A stretch of DNA of 64,000 bases from Chroogloeocystis siderophila 5.2 s.c.1 (GTDB lineage: Bacteria > Cyanobacteriota > Cyanobacteriia > Cyanobacteriales > Chroococcidiopsidaceae), in NCBI RefSeq assembly GCF_001904655.1, contig NZ_MRCC01000003.1, forward strand, positions 248,001 to 312,000, written 5' to 3'. Shown in pieces: positions 53,227 through 62,977 of this stretch. Numbering within the stretch: position 1 is the stretch's first letter; every line of letters starts with the position of its first letter. The notes below the pieces were generated by a model. The model saw only the letters and a program-made list of their open reading frames with translations. It was not told the DNA's origin and searched no databases. Made by a program: the position numbers and the translations under genes.

Positions 53227-54594
53227 ATGCAATCAGGACAAACTATCCGCGAGCGAACTTTTGCTTCGCTTAAAAGCCTCGGTACTTTGACTTTACTTTT
53301 ATTGGCTTTTCCGTTTTCTTTGAGCGTTGTTGTTGGTGCGCTGCTTTGGAGTTCGCTGACAAGCTTATTTCAAAAGCACCGCGTGCAGGTGAAACCCAAA
53401 CGGATTTTGCTGACTGGTGCCAAAATGACAAAGTGCTTAACCTTGGCGCGATCATTTCATGCGGCTGGGCATCAGGTTTTCATGGTAGAAACCAAAAAAT
53501 ACTGGTTATCAGGCAATCAGTTTTCTAACTGCGTAGAAGCTTTATACACAGTTCCCGCACCACAACATGATGCTGAAGGCTACATTCAAGGATTATTGAA
53601 CATTGTCAAGCAAGAAAAAATTGATATGTTCATTCCCGTATCTAGCCCAGTTGCTAGCTATTACGACTCCTTAGCAAAACCAGCATTGTCGCCTTACTGC
53701 GAGGTTTTTGCTTTTGACGCTGAAACAACAAAGTTACTAGACAACAAGTTCACTTTCAACCAAAAAGCGCATTCTGTCGGGTTGTCTGCACCGAAAACCT
53801 TCCTGATTACAAACCCAGAACAAGTCCTCAACTTCGACTTCGCCACTGACGGTAGCCAGTATATTCTCAAAAGCATTGCTTACGACTCGATTAACCGCCT
53901 AGCTTTGTTGAAATTGCCCTGCGCGCCCGCAACAATGGCGAAATACGTTCACAGTTTGCCAATCAGCGAAGAAAACCCCTGGATTATGCAGGAGTTTCTC
54001 AAAGGGCAAGAGTACTGTACTCACGCTGTCGTTCGAGAGGGAAAGCTGATGCTTTACGCGTGTTCCAAATCCTGCGACTTTTTAGTCAACTACGAACATG
54101 ATTACAATCCAGCAATTCTCGATTGGGTAACACGCTTTGTTAAAGCCCTTAACTTGACAGGGCAAATTTGCTTGGACTTTATTCAAGCAGAAGATGGCAC
54201 AGTGTATCCGATTGAATGCAATCCACGAACGAGTACTTGTATTACAATGTTCCACGACCAGCCAAAAGTAGTGGCAGATGCTTACCTCAGTAGTAGTGCG
54301 TCAATACTGAAAGAACCTGTGCAGCCTTTACCTGATAGTAAGCCGACTTATTGGACATTCCACGAGCTTTGGCGATTAATAACAAAAGTCAAATCTTGGC
54401 AAGATCTACAGTATCGGCTCGGTATTATTTTTAATGGCGTAGACCCAGTGTTTCATCCTCGCGATCCTCTACCGTTTCTGGGAGTCAACCACTGGCAAAT
54501 TCCCCTGCTCATTCTCAACAATGTACGTCAACTGAAAGGCTGGGAACGCATTGACTTTAACATTGGCAAGCTGGTGCAGTTGGGAGGCGATTGA
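53227..54594 (+). CDS. mysC: ATP-grasp ligase MysC (4-deoxygadusol:glycine ligase type)
   Basis: A 455-residue ATP-grasp enzyme with an N-terminal membrane helix (about residues 16-42), as in MysC. Landmarks shared with Nostoc MysC are ILLTGAKMTKCLTLARSFHAAGH, KYWLSGNQFSNCVEALYTVPAPQ, VSSPVASYYDSLAKPALS, the ATP-grasp loop YDSINRLALLKLP, PWIMQEFLKGQEYCTHAVV and GWERIDFNIGKLVQLGGD at the C-terminus. It joins glycine to 4-deoxygadusol to give mycosporine-glycine, a UV screen. Only 24 bp follow the previous gene. This is the surest member of the cluster. Confidence 0.9.
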   Translation: MQSGQTIRERTFASLKSLGTLTLLLLAFPFSLSVVVGALLWSSLTSLFQKHRVQVKPKRILLTGAKMTKCLTLARSFHAAGHQVFMVETKKYWLSGNQFSNCVEALYTVPAPQHDAEGYIQGLLNIVKQEKIDMFIPVSSPVASYYDSLAKPALSPYCEVFAFDAETTKLLDNKFTFNQKAHSVGLSAPKTFLITNPEQVLNFDFATDGSQYILKSIAYDSINRLALLKLPCAPATMAKYVHSLPISEENPWIMQEFLKGQEYCTHAVVREGKLMLYACSKSCDFLVNYEHDYNPAILDWVTRFVKALNLTGQICLDFIQAEDGTVYPIECNPRTSTCITMFHDQPKVVADAYLSSSASILKEPVQPLPDSKPTYWTFHELWRLITKVKSWQDLQYRLGIIFNGVDPVFHPRDPLPFLGVNHWQIPLLILNNVRQLKGWERIDFNIGKLVQLGGD

Positions 54595-54597
54595 TTC

Positions 54598-54807
54598 ATC
54601 AAGAAAAGACTAGCAGCTTGTAGAGTAGACATCTTACCTACCTCTTAAATATCGAACCTACGCAAGAACCCTCTATTAGCTTTGTGTCTATGGACACTTT
54701 GCTCAACAAGGGAAACCCCCGCACGCAAGAGTCCTCCTTTGTGTTCTTTGTGGTTCTTTCATAATTTCGCCTAAATCCTGAAACATTTAATTTATAGCGG
54801 AGTTTCA
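54598..54807. other. 210-bp spacer with dispersed repeat between mysC and the second O-methyltransferase
   Basis: Contains a TTTGTGTTCTTTGTGGTTC element, a dispersed cyanobacterial repeat type. It may carry its own promoter for the following gene, since the spacing is larger than within the first three genes. Confidence 0.45.
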
Positions 54808-55860
54808 ATGACAACAACACTTGCTCAAAAAAACATGGAAGCCAAAAAGAAAGTTTTTGGCATGATTCAAGCTTTCTGGGAAAGCCAGTGTTTATACGTA
54901 GCCACGCGCCTAGATATTTTTAATATATTGTCCGAAGGTTCACAAAGTATCGAAACGCTAGCAGAAAAAACTGCAACTAAAGCAGAAAAACTCTACGTTA
55001 TTCTGCGTGCTTTGGGGCATTTAGGCGTTTTAGAAGAACAGCCCGGAAAAATTTTTGCTGCTACTGAAGTGTCCGATCTGCTGGTGACAAACGCCGAACC
55101 TTCGATTGGGCATTTTGCGATGCATATTATTGAACCCGCACAGTGGGATGCTTGGAAGGAGTTAGAAACGTGTTTACACACTGGTGAAGTGCCTTTTGAG
55201 CGTGCTAATGGCAAAACGGTTTATGAGTTTACGCGGGATGAAGACTGGAGTGGCGATGTTTTCATCAAAGCGATGAGTTTCTTAACCGATCATGCTGTTG
55301 ATGCCTTGCTCGATGTTTTTGACTTTAGCCGCTTTGGTACAGTAATGGATGTTGGTGGCGGTCAAGGCGGGTTAATTTCTAAAATTGTCAAGCGCTTTGG
55401 CTGTAAAGGTATGTTATTTGATTTGCCTTATGTGACAGAAACAGCGCCTGCATATATACAAAAACAAGGTGTTGCGGCTGATGCTGTCCAAATCGTCACA
55501 GGGGATGTCTTTGAAGGGTTGCCAACTGGGGCGGATGCGATCGTGATGAAGTATTTTCTATCTTCGTGGAAAGATGAGGATGCTCTGACGATACTACGGC
55601 ATTGTCGAGAAGCACTGCCAAAACACGGCAAGGTCGTTTTATTACAATGTATTGTTCCCGATTTAGGTGAACCGACAGTTTGTCCTGATGGTATTATTCC
55701 ATCACTGTTTGCAACACAAATTATGGTGGCAGTTCCTGGCGGCGCGTGGCGTACTCAGAAGGAATATGAACGCTTGTTTACAGCGAGTGGTTTTCAGCTA
55801 GAGAATGTCGTGCATACGGGAACGAATCTCTCAGCACTGGAATTTGGTTTAGTTGATTAA
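54808..55860 (+). CDS. Plant-type (acetylserotonin OMT-like) O-methyltransferase
   Basis: A 350-residue methyltransferase of the large O-methyltransferase family 2. The N-terminal dimerisation/winged-helix part (FWESQCLYVATRLDIFNIL, SIETLAEKTATKAEKLYVILRAL) is complete, and the SAM domain has VMDVGGGQGGLISKIVKRFG, LFDLPYVTETA and TGDVFEGLPTGADAIVMKYFLSSWKDEDALTIL, with the catalytic-type His/Asp region. Homologues methylate phenols and ring hydroxyls of secondary metabolites. In this cluster it may methylate a mycosporine further or replace the second step usually done by MysD/MysE chemistry. That is an inference from position. Confidence 0.85.
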   Translation: MTTTLAQKNMEAKKKVFGMIQAFWESQCLYVATRLDIFNILSEGSQSIETLAEKTATKAEKLYVILRALGHLGVLEEQPGKIFAATEVSDLLVTNAEPSIGHFAMHIIEPAQWDAWKELETCLHTGEVPFERANGKTVYEFTRDEDWSGDVFIKAMSFLTDHAVDALLDVFDFSRFGTVMDVGGGQGGLISKIVKRFGCKGMLFDLPYVTETAPAYIQKQGVAADAVQIVTGDVFEGLPTGADAIVMKYFLSSWKDEDALTILRHCREALPKHGKVVLLQCIVPDLGEPTVCPDGIIPSLFATQIMVAVPGGAWRTQKEYERLFTASGFQLENVVHTGTNLSALEFGLVD

Positions 55861-56060
55861 ATCTTTTGTAGAAATCGTAGATGCCTTCCGACTTCCTTCG
55901 GGCTATATGAATAAAATGTGCGGAGGCACACTAAGATTGAGAGTTTGAGGAGAAAGTCCACCTCCGTGGACTTTGTTTGTATAGCGGTAAATTTATTCGC
56001 AGTCGCATCCATGCAAGTGGTTTTTACCGATAGAAATAGGGCAGGCAAGATGCCTACCCA
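55861..56060. repeat. Repeat-rich region 3' of the cluster, including an AGTCCAC hairpin
   Basis: AAAGTCCAC (55953-55961) and GTGGACTTT (55966-55974) form a perfect 9-bp hairpin with a CTCC loop, the second copy of the element at 46413. Further right a GGCAGGCAAGATGCCTACC near-palindrome (about 56040-56060) occurs. These could act as a bidirectional terminator between the convergent genes. Confidence 0.6.
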
Positions 56061-56074
56061 CGAGTTTATTCATA

Positions 56075-59032
56075 CTAGTCACGACAAACAAGCATTTGAG
56101 ATTGCTCTAGATCTACTACAAGTTGTTGCCACTTTAGCCCAGCTAAGTTATTGCGGACTAGATGAGCATGACCAACGCGTTCAACGGGTCCAAGTCCCAA
56201 AACCCACATTCCGGCGGCTAATCCGGCTGCAACTCCTGAACCTGCGTCTTCCACAACGAGGCACTCGTGGGGCTGCAAGCCTAACTGTTGGGCTGCATAC
56301 AGAAAGACATTAGGGGCTGGTTTATGATGTTCAACACTATAGCCATCAGCGATCGCATTCAAGCGTTCCGCAATTCCCAAGCGTTGACACACAAGGCGGG
56401 CGTTTTTACTCGATGAACCGATCGCAACTTTAATATCCGCAGCTTGCAATTCATCTAATAATTCAAGTGCTCCTGGAAGTAGATCTGCTGGTGTGAGATT
56501 TTGAATCAACTGCTCGTAGTAGCTATTTTTTCGTACCATCATTTCCTGAAGTTGGGCTTCACTCACGGCGTAATCGCCTAACATATGTAACAGTGAATCA
56601 CGGCGTGACAAGCCCCGCATTTGCTCGTTAGCTTGACGATCAAAGGAAATCCCAATTTCATCGGCAAGTTGCTTCCAGGCTAAATAATGATACTCAGACG
56701 TGTCGGTTAAAACACCATCTAAGTCAAAAATGACGCCCCGCAACGGAGTTATGGGACAGCGATCGCTGAGTGTACGATTGGGTCTGACTTGAGTTATCTC
56801 CTCAGAATACATTCCTGAGGCTTCCGGTTTGTGTGTTGTCATAAGTACGGCATCGGGTGAGATGTCAAACTTGTACCACTGTTGTCGCCATTGCAGCTTA
56901 AACTGCAAACGCGTCCAGTTCGATGGTAAATGCGATCGCTCAACAACAGGTCCCGCTTCGGTTAAACGCACGCCTGCAAAACCAGCAATAACTGCTTGCC
57001 ATACGCCACCCGCCGAAGCTGCATGAATGCCTTCCGCAGCATTACCACGCACATCTTTGATGTCTACCAGCGCTGCTCGCATAAAATGTTCGTAAGCAGC
57101 AGCAGGATCGTCTAATTCACACGCTAAAATCGCATGAATCGCAGGACCTAGCGAAGAACCGTAAGTGTGATCGGTGCGGGGGGTATAGTAATTCCAATTT
57201 GCTTGCAATAGCTGACGCCGCTGCTGGGCACTCATCTCAGTCCGCAATGGCTGATCTCGTAGCAGGTATAACAGCATCAAGATATCGGGCTGTTTAAGAA
57301 TTTGCTTTTCGTTTGTTCCTTCAACGCCGAGAATCGCCTGCATCGACTGCGTACGCCACTGATAATCGTGCCAGTCGATATCTTCTAAGTCAAAGAAGCC
57401 CTCAAATTGCTCGATAACTTCTGTGTCTGTAGGTTGAGCCACGAGCATACATCGGATAATATGCGACCAACGCTTGATTCGTTCCGGTCGAATATCCAAC
57501 TTTTGCGCTAACTCTGTTGCCTTTTCTGGATAGTGTTGCTGTAACCAATCGTATACCGTTAACGCAATTTCCAAGTGCCACTGCGCCATGCGGTTGGTAA
57601 ATGTGTTATTGTTAACACGCTCGTGGTTTTCATCAGGACCGATGACATCGCGAATTTCATAACGCTGGCGATCGCTGTTCCATTCGACGCGGCTACCCCA
57701 AAATACTGCGGTATCAAGTATAATTTCTGCTCCCTCGCGTTGCATCCAATCATCATCGCGTGTTGCTTGCCAGTAATGCCAAACCGCGTAAGCGATATCC
57801 GAATTGATATGAACTTCAATATCACCACACCAGATACGTACAGGTTCGCCATCAGGACTAAATACCCAACGTGGAGTCACTTCATCGCCTGTATTCGCGC
57901 TTTCCCATGCAAACATTGCGCCTTCATATCCTGCGGCTTGCGCCTTACGTCTTGCGCCTTCTAGTGTGTGGTAGCGATAAGACAGTAAGTTGCGCGCGAT
58001 TTGCGGTTGCGTGAAAGTAAAGAAAGGAACGATAAAGACTTCCGTATCCCAAAAGACGTGTCCGCGATACGCAAATCCAGACAGCGTTTTTGCTGGAATA
58101 CTCACGCGGTTGTTGTGTCTTGGTGCTGCTGCAAGCAGTTGGAATAAATTGTAACGAACTGCAACTTGAGCGGTGGAGTCACCAGCAATAGCAATATCGC
58201 AGTCTTGCCATAACTCATCCCATACCGCGCCATGGGCTGCGAGTAAAGTTGAATAACTCGGTAAACTTGCTAACCGTTCTTGCGCAGCAGCTACGGGTTG
58301 ACTTACTTCCAGCGAAGTAAAAACTGTAACAATTTTTTCTAAAGTGACAGTTTTCCCTGGTTGTGCCTGAAATGATGTCGTTAGTGTCGGGGTGCCTGGG
58401 CTTCCAGTGAATTTAATAGGGGTTGCTTCCGAACACGCGAGTTGAAACGCCATCCCTAGCTCAATTCCCGAATGAATACAGCGTTGGTGTAACCACGCTT
58501 GATTGTTGCTACCGCCTTGTTCGAGCCAATCCCAATGCTTGACACCGTGGTTATCGATGTTGCCATTGATGCTTGCTTCGAGGGCGATCGCACCAGTAAA
58601 ATCAATGGGTGTTATCTGGCAGTACAATACTAAGGCGTGATCGTCTGCCATACTAATCATCCGCTCAAAGTGGAACTTAACAGTATGTCCACTTGGACTA
58701 CGCCACAAGACGTCACGGCTTACGATCCCCCAGCGTAAGTCTAGCTGGCGCTGATATTCTAATATCTCGCCTTGATTCAAACAAAAGCGATCGCTTCCTA
58801 TGTATACTGTTAACGGCAACGAATCAGGACAGTTGACAAGTTCCGTATGCATCACGGGAACGTCATCGTATACACCGTTAATCATAGTTGCCGTGCTGGC
58901 ATTTGGGTAGCCCTCTTCAAAGCTCCCGCGTGTACCAAGATAACCGTTGCCTAAAGTAAACAGTGTCTCCTTGTGGTGCAATTGTGCTGGATCGAACTGA
59001 GTTTCAAAAATATTCCAACCGCTGTAGTCCAT
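56075..59032 (-). CDS. GH65 disaccharide phosphorylase fused to beta-phosphoglucomutase
   Basis: A 985-residue fusion. The first about 760 residues form a family 65 glycoside phosphorylase (kojibiose/trehalose/maltose type) with TLGNGYLGTRGSFEEGYP at the N-terminus, YRGHVFWDTEVFIVPFF and the general-acid Glu in DVIGPDENHERVNNN. The rest, from about residue 763, is a HAD phosphomutase: GVIFDLDGVLTDTSEYHYLAWK, AIGSSSKNARLV, KPAPNVFL and VVEDAGSGVAAGLAAG. The phosphorylase yields beta-glucose-1-phosphate and the mutase turns it into glucose-6-phosphate, so the fusion couples both steps. The ATG at 59032 gives the usual MDYSGW start. It may degrade or synthesise an alpha-disaccharide such as trehalose or kojibiose. 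Confidence 0.9.
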   Translation of the reverse strand: MDYSGWNIFETQFDPAQLHHKETLFTLGNGYLGTRGSFEEGYPNASTATMINGVYDDVPVMHTELVNCPDSLPLTVYIGSDRFCLNQGEILEYQRQLDLRWGIVSRDVLWRSPSGHTVKFHFERMISMADDHALVLYCQITPIDFTGAIALEASINGNIDNHGVKHWDWLEQGGSNNQAWLHQRCIHSGIELGMAFQLACSEATPIKFTGSPGTPTLTTSFQAQPGKTVTLEKIVTVFTSLEVSQPVAAAQERLASLPSYSTLLAAHGAVWDELWQDCDIAIAGDSTAQVAVRYNLFQLLAAAPRHNNRVSIPAKTLSGFAYRGHVFWDTEVFIVPFFTFTQPQIARNLLSYRYHTLEGARRKAQAAGYEGAMFAWESANTGDEVTPRWVFSPDGEPVRIWCGDIEVHINSDIAYAVWHYWQATRDDDWMQREGAEIILDTAVFWGSRVEWNSDRQRYEIRDVIGPDENHERVNNNTFTNRMAQWHLEIALTVYDWLQQHYPEKATELAQKLDIRPERIKRWSHIIRCMLVAQPTDTEVIEQFEGFFDLEDIDWHDYQWRTQSMQAILGVEGTNEKQILKQPDILMLLYLLRDQPLRTEMSAQQRRQLLQANWNYYTPRTDHTYGSSLGPAIHAILACELDDPAAAYEHFMRAALVDIKDVRGNAAEGIHAASAGGVWQAVIAGFAGVRLTEAGPVVERSHLPSNWTRLQFKLQWRQQWYKFDISPDAVLMTTHKPEASGMYSEEITQVRPNRTLSDRCPITPLRGVIFDLDGVLTDTSEYHYLAWKQLADEIGISFDRQANEQMRGLSRRDSLLHMLGDYAVSEAQLQEMMVRKNSYYEQLIQNLTPADLLPGALELLDELQAADIKVAIGSSSKNARLVCQRLGIAERLNAIADGYSVEHHKPAPNVFLYAAQQLGLQPHECLVVEDAGSGVAAGLAAGMWVLGLGPVERVGHAHLVRNNLAGLKWQQLVVDLEQSQMLVCRD

Positions 59033-59227
59033 GACTCGCTCATCTCGCTGGGGTATCGTACAATACAAAAATCTCTCTCTATAGCATTCCCCTTTAGACA
59101 GAGATCCGCAGGGAATTTACGAAAACCGAAGGAAAAGTATACAAAACGCAACAAAGTGTTATAAAAAGTTTCAAGTGATAGTGACGCTTTGGCTATTAGA
59201 TAAGCAATGGAAAAGTGAACTCATTAC

Positions 59228-61525
59228 TTAAGCTTCAATCACAACTCGCAAATTACCGCGTTTCTTAGCAACGCGGCACGCAGTTGTATTGCCTGATCGC
59301 TCAAATTCTAAATCAAGTAAAGTAGGACCAACGCGCAAATTGTGTATTGATAAAGTATTAATCGCTTCGGGTAAAGCAGGGTCAATGATCCGTAAGCAAT
59401 TGTTTTTAGTATCAGGAACAAGGTTGACCATCATTTGTAGTAACTGAAAGATACTACCTGTCGCCCAAGCCTGCGGCGAACACGCGACTGGATACTGTAC
59501 GGGATCGTTATCGTTCGTGCGTTCGTAGCCGCAAAACAATTCAGGTGGACGTTGATACGGTTGACGTTGCGTCATCTCAAGAATACTTTGAGAAAGTTCG
59601 AGCGCTTGATCGATTAATCCGAGCGATCGCACGCCCATCGCAATCATCGAATTATCATGCGGCCAAACTGAACCGATGTGATACCCCATCGGATTATAGG
59701 CTGGCGACAAACTACTCAAAGTGCGAATGCCCCATCCATTAAACATATCCGGTGCGCGTAAGCGTTCGGCTACACTATACGCTTTTTCAGGGGTGAGAAT
59801 TCCCAGGTGTAGACAATGACCAGGATTAGAAGTAATACTATCAACTTGTTTGCCTTCGCCGTCTAAAGCTAAAGCACAGTAATCTTGATCAACCATCCAA
59901 AAGTCACGGTTGAATCGCTCTTTCAAGCGATTTGCATCGTCTTGCCAGCGATCTGCTAAGTCGATCCGCTTTTTCATACGGGCAATTTCTGCCAAGCGGA
60001 TTTTTGCTGCATAAACATAAGCTTGGACTTCGCAAAGTGCAATTGGTCCGGTTGCTAAGTGTCCATGACGATCTACAATACAGTCACCCGAATCTTTCCA
60101 GCCTTGGTTAACTAAACCGCGTCGGGAAGTTCGGAAGTAGCTGAGGTATCCGTTTTTTTGACAATTGCGGTCGATCCACTCCATCGCGGCTAGCGCATTC
60201 GACCACAGTTGCTCTAGCGTTTCATTGTCGTGTGTCCAAGCATAGTATTCTGCGTAGAGCATCAACCATAAAGGAGTTGCATCGATTGTGCCGTAGTAGG
60301 GGGTATGGGGAACTTCTTGGCAACGCGCCATTTCGCCCATACGTAGCTCATGCAAAATCTTACCTGGTTCTTCTTCGCGCCACTCGTCTTCTACTTTACC
60401 TTGGTAAGCTGCGAGAATTACGAGTGTTTCGCGGGCGATCGCAGGGTTTAACATTAATGTTTGCGACGCCGTAATCAGCGAGTCTCGACCAAACAATGCC
60501 GAGAACCAGGGAACTCCTGCTGAGACAACTTTGCTGTTACCAAAATCTTTCCCGATTGACTGTCGTAAGAGATATAGATCTTGTTCAGCGCGTTCGATGG
60601 TACGGTTAAAAATGACTTTGTCTGAGCGAATTTGCGTAATGTGTTGTCGCCAATTTTGCTCTTCTAGTAACTCAGCTGCTTTTGCCTGCACGAGAGTCGT
60701 CGGCGCGCTCACTGTAGAAGTTGGTTGGTGATGGGTAAACATTTGTAGCCGATAGCCTAACTTCTGCGTTTGGTGCGAAGCTATTTCCATCTGCCAAACT
60801 GCGGTATAACCTTTAAAAAGCTTTGGCTTGAGATGCTGGAACTGAATGCGCGATTCCATCAGTAACCCATCTAAGCCTTGATAAGCTAAAGTCAGTTCTT
60901 CTTGTTGACTCAAACGGTAAGCAGCTGCACCGTCACGCAAGGCTTCATCGCCACGATCGCTAACCGGTTGCGCCAGACGTAGCAATTGACCGCGTTTTTC
61001 CCGCCGAAACCCCCGAATTTCAAATAAATCAATAAAATCAGCGTCAAAGCTGAGACTCAGTTCAAAGCTGACCGAACTGGTACTGTAATTTGTGATTTCG
61101 ATTTCTTCAAACAGTGCGCCTCCTAGCGCAATCTCGCGGCGAATTCCTAGTGCATCAGCGTTTAGACGGTCTTCAATTGTCGGATTAGTACACAAGATGG
61201 AAAGCAAAAAGCCTTTATCAGCGGTACTGCTGAGAAGAACAGGCGATCGCCCTTCGATTTGCATCTCTAACCGACTGAGAAAGCGAGTATCGTTGCAAAA
61301 TAGCCCCATACTAGCTTTTTGCTCATCAACGACACCCACACAGCCAGAAATATTTCCAAGCGTATCAGTAACTAGAAATAAATCGTCATCTTTGACTGTC
61401 AGCGTTGGTTGCGGTCGTTCACTTAACACACAAGGCCATTCAGGAATAGGTAACTGATGTGCTGGAACAAAAATTCTTCCATCCAGATCGAGTTTATCGG
61501 TTGTCATCAGCGTATCTGGTGTCAT
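59228..61525 (-). CDS. Amylo-alpha-1,6-glucosidase / glycogen debranching-like protein
   Basis: A 765-residue protein of the six-hairpin (GH63/GH15-like) fold with an N-terminal beta domain. LPIPEWPCVLSERPQPTLTVKDDDLFLVTDTLGNISG at the start is typical of this cyanobacterial family; the catalytic region contains WFSALFGRDSLITASQTLM, TPLWLMLYAEYYAWTHD and GWKDSGDCIVDRHG. It likely removes 1,6-linked glucose from glycogen or processes a glucosylated solute. The ATG at 61525 is preferred; the frame to 61615 adds an unconserved part. It is collinear with GH65-betaPGM and the GT4 gene, making a sugar-turnover group. Confidence 0.85.
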   Translation of the reverse strand: MTPDTLMTTDKLDLDGRIFVPAHQLPIPEWPCVLSERPQPTLTVKDDDLFLVTDTLGNISGCVGVVDEQKASMGLFCNDTRFLSRLEMQIEGRSPVLLSSTADKGFLLSILCTNPTIEDRLNADALGIRREIALGGALFEEIEITNYSTSSVSFELSLSFDADFIDLFEIRGFRREKRGQLLRLAQPVSDRGDEALRDGAAAYRLSQQEELTLAYQGLDGLLMESRIQFQHLKPKLFKGYTAVWQMEIASHQTQKLGYRLQMFTHHQPTSTVSAPTTLVQAKAAELLEEQNWRQHITQIRSDKVIFNRTIERAEQDLYLLRQSIGKDFGNSKVVSAGVPWFSALFGRDSLITASQTLMLNPAIARETLVILAAYQGKVEDEWREEEPGKILHELRMGEMARCQEVPHTPYYGTIDATPLWLMLYAEYYAWTHDNETLEQLWSNALAAMEWIDRNCQKNGYLSYFRTSRRGLVNQGWKDSGDCIVDRHGHLATGPIALCEVQAYVYAAKIRLAEIARMKKRIDLADRWQDDANRLKERFNRDFWMVDQDYCALALDGEGKQVDSITSNPGHCLHLGILTPEKAYSVAERLRAPDMFNGWGIRTLSSLSPAYNPMGYHIGSVWPHDNSMIAMGVRSLGLIDQALELSQSILEMTQRQPYQRPPELFCGYERTNDNDPVQYPVACSPQAWATGSIFQLLQMMVNLVPDTKNNCLRIIDPALPEAINTLSIHNLRVGPTLLDLEFERSGNTTACRVAKKRGNLRVVIEA

Positions 61526-61951
61526 GCCAAATATTTCCGCTTTCACAATTTGATGTATATTTCTCGCGCACTTGCCTTCACAGTGTCTGACCTGCCAAAC
61601 AACCGCTTTGAGCAATCCTCACACAATTTTCTCAGACGAGAGTAGGTATTCAACCTGAGATTTAGAGAAAAATAGAATTAAAACTTAACACAATAATTCA
61701 TAGTATGATGTCTTGCTTTTACTGAGTTAACGTCAAAAATAGCTTATGTAAGCTAGAAATTGTTGACTTCTCAGCTTTACTCTATTTCTAATATGTAACT
61801 GACTCTTCATAAACTATTGTAAATACATTTAATAATTTCAGCTAATATTGCGTCAAAGAGATTTGACAGCAAGTCAGGAGTCAAAAGTCAGTAGAAACTA
61901 ACAATGACTTTTGACTTTATAAATTACATTTTGGCTAGCGTGCTGCGATTA
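61526..61951. other. Intergenic region between the debranching-like and GT4 genes
   Basis: AT-rich, no supportable gene. A perfect 12-bp inverted repeat (AGTCAAAAGTCA at 61879-61890 and TGACTTTTGACT at 61905-61916, 14-base spacer) lies 36 bp past the GT4 stop. It has no T-run on either strand, so its role as terminator is doubtful. Confidence 0.5.
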
Positions 61952-62977
61952 TCAAGACAATACCATTTGAAACGCTTTTTCGTACTCATCCGTCATAGAC
62001 TGAACGCTAAAGTGGTTGACAACATAATCGCGGCAAGTTTGGCGATTAAGTTTCATTGCCGCTGGAATCGCCTCAATCATTTTTTCCAAAGAATGGCAGA
62101 CGAAGCCAGTTTTTCCATGCGCGATTACTTCAGGCACCGAACCCAGTCCCATACCAATGACAGGTGTACCTGTTGCCATAGACTCGATCATCACCAAGCC
62201 AAAGGGTTCGCGCCAGGTGATGGGAAATAGCGTTACTGTAGCTCCACGTAGCAATTCTACTTTCTGCTCGTGAGAAACTTCACCTAAATACTGAATCTGC
62301 TCGCCATCAATTTCTGACTCTATTTTTTCTCGGTAAAAATCGCGGTCAACAGCATCAATCTTGCCCGCCATTTTTAATGGTAAACCAGCAGCACGCGCAA
62401 TTTGAATCGCTTGCAGTGGTCCTTTTTCTGGGGAAAGTCTGCCAACAAACGCAAGATATGCGGGTTGTGCTGGTGTAGGTTGAAAGGGATAAGCCGCGGT
62501 ATCAATGCCGTTATAAACCGTATGAATGTAGTTTAAACCTAAGCGAGGTTCGCGTTGTGCCTCACTGATACTAATGTACGGTTGCCAAGCAAATCGCCGA
62601 AACATTTTTTCATTATCAGGTGTAAAGATACCGTGCATTGTGTGTACAGTCGGCGTTTTGACAAAATGAGTATACGGCAGCGCTGCACAGCCTACGTGTG
62701 AATGAATGATATCAAAGTGATGCGCTGAGCTATAAACGTCAGACAACATCAGTTGTTCATAAATTCCTGGCTCTCGAATACTCGGATCAAGCCGCAAAGC
62801 TTGCTCATGTACTGACATTAAATGTGCCGTTGTAATCGAGTCACCAGAGGCAAACAAAGTTACTTCATGACCACGGCGAACCAACTCATCAGTCAATAAA
62901 CTGACAATGAGTTCGATACCACCATAGCGAAAGGGCGGAACGCGCTCCCATAAAGGAGCAACTTGGGCAATTTTCAT
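61952..62977 (-). CDS. GT4-family glycosyltransferase
   Basis: A 341-residue GT-B glycosyltransferase. It starts MKIAQVAPLWERVPPFRYGGIELIVSLLTDELVRRGHEV with the family glycine loop; the donor domain shows FVGRLSPEKGPLQAIQIAR and EPFGLVMIESMATGTPVIGMGLGSVPEVI with the EX7E pair. It could be a trehalose or sucrose-type synthase or build a surface glycan. The ATG at 62977 is used; the frame to 63064 adds 29 non-conserved codons. It is the first gene of the minus-strand sugar group. Confidence 0.88.
   Translation of the reverse strand: MKIAQVAPLWERVPPFRYGGIELIVSLLTDELVRRGHEVTLFASGDSITTAHLMSVHEQALRLDPSIREPGIYEQLMLSDVYSSAHHFDIIHSHVGCAALPYTHFVKTPTVHTMHGIFTPDNEKMFRRFAWQPYISISEAQREPRLGLNYIHTVYNGIDTAAYPFQPTPAQPAYLAFVGRLSPEKGPLQAIQIARAAGLPLKMAGKIDAVDRDFYREKIESEIDGEQIQYLGEVSHEQKVELLRGATVTLFPITWREPFGLVMIESMATGTPVIGMGLGSVPEVIAHGKTGFVCHSLEKMIEAIPAAMKLNRQTCRDYVVNHFSVQSMTDEYEKAFQMVLS

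Noticed and set aside
55918-56313. 131-codon plus-strand frame
   Set aside because: Built from the AGTCCAC repeat and the antisense of the GH65-betaPGM gene.
61879-61916. 12-bp perfect inverted repeat as a terminator of the GT4 gene
   Set aside because: No T-run follows on either strand; the AGTCAAAAGTCA motif is a common repeat type, so the structure is listed but the terminator role is not claimed.
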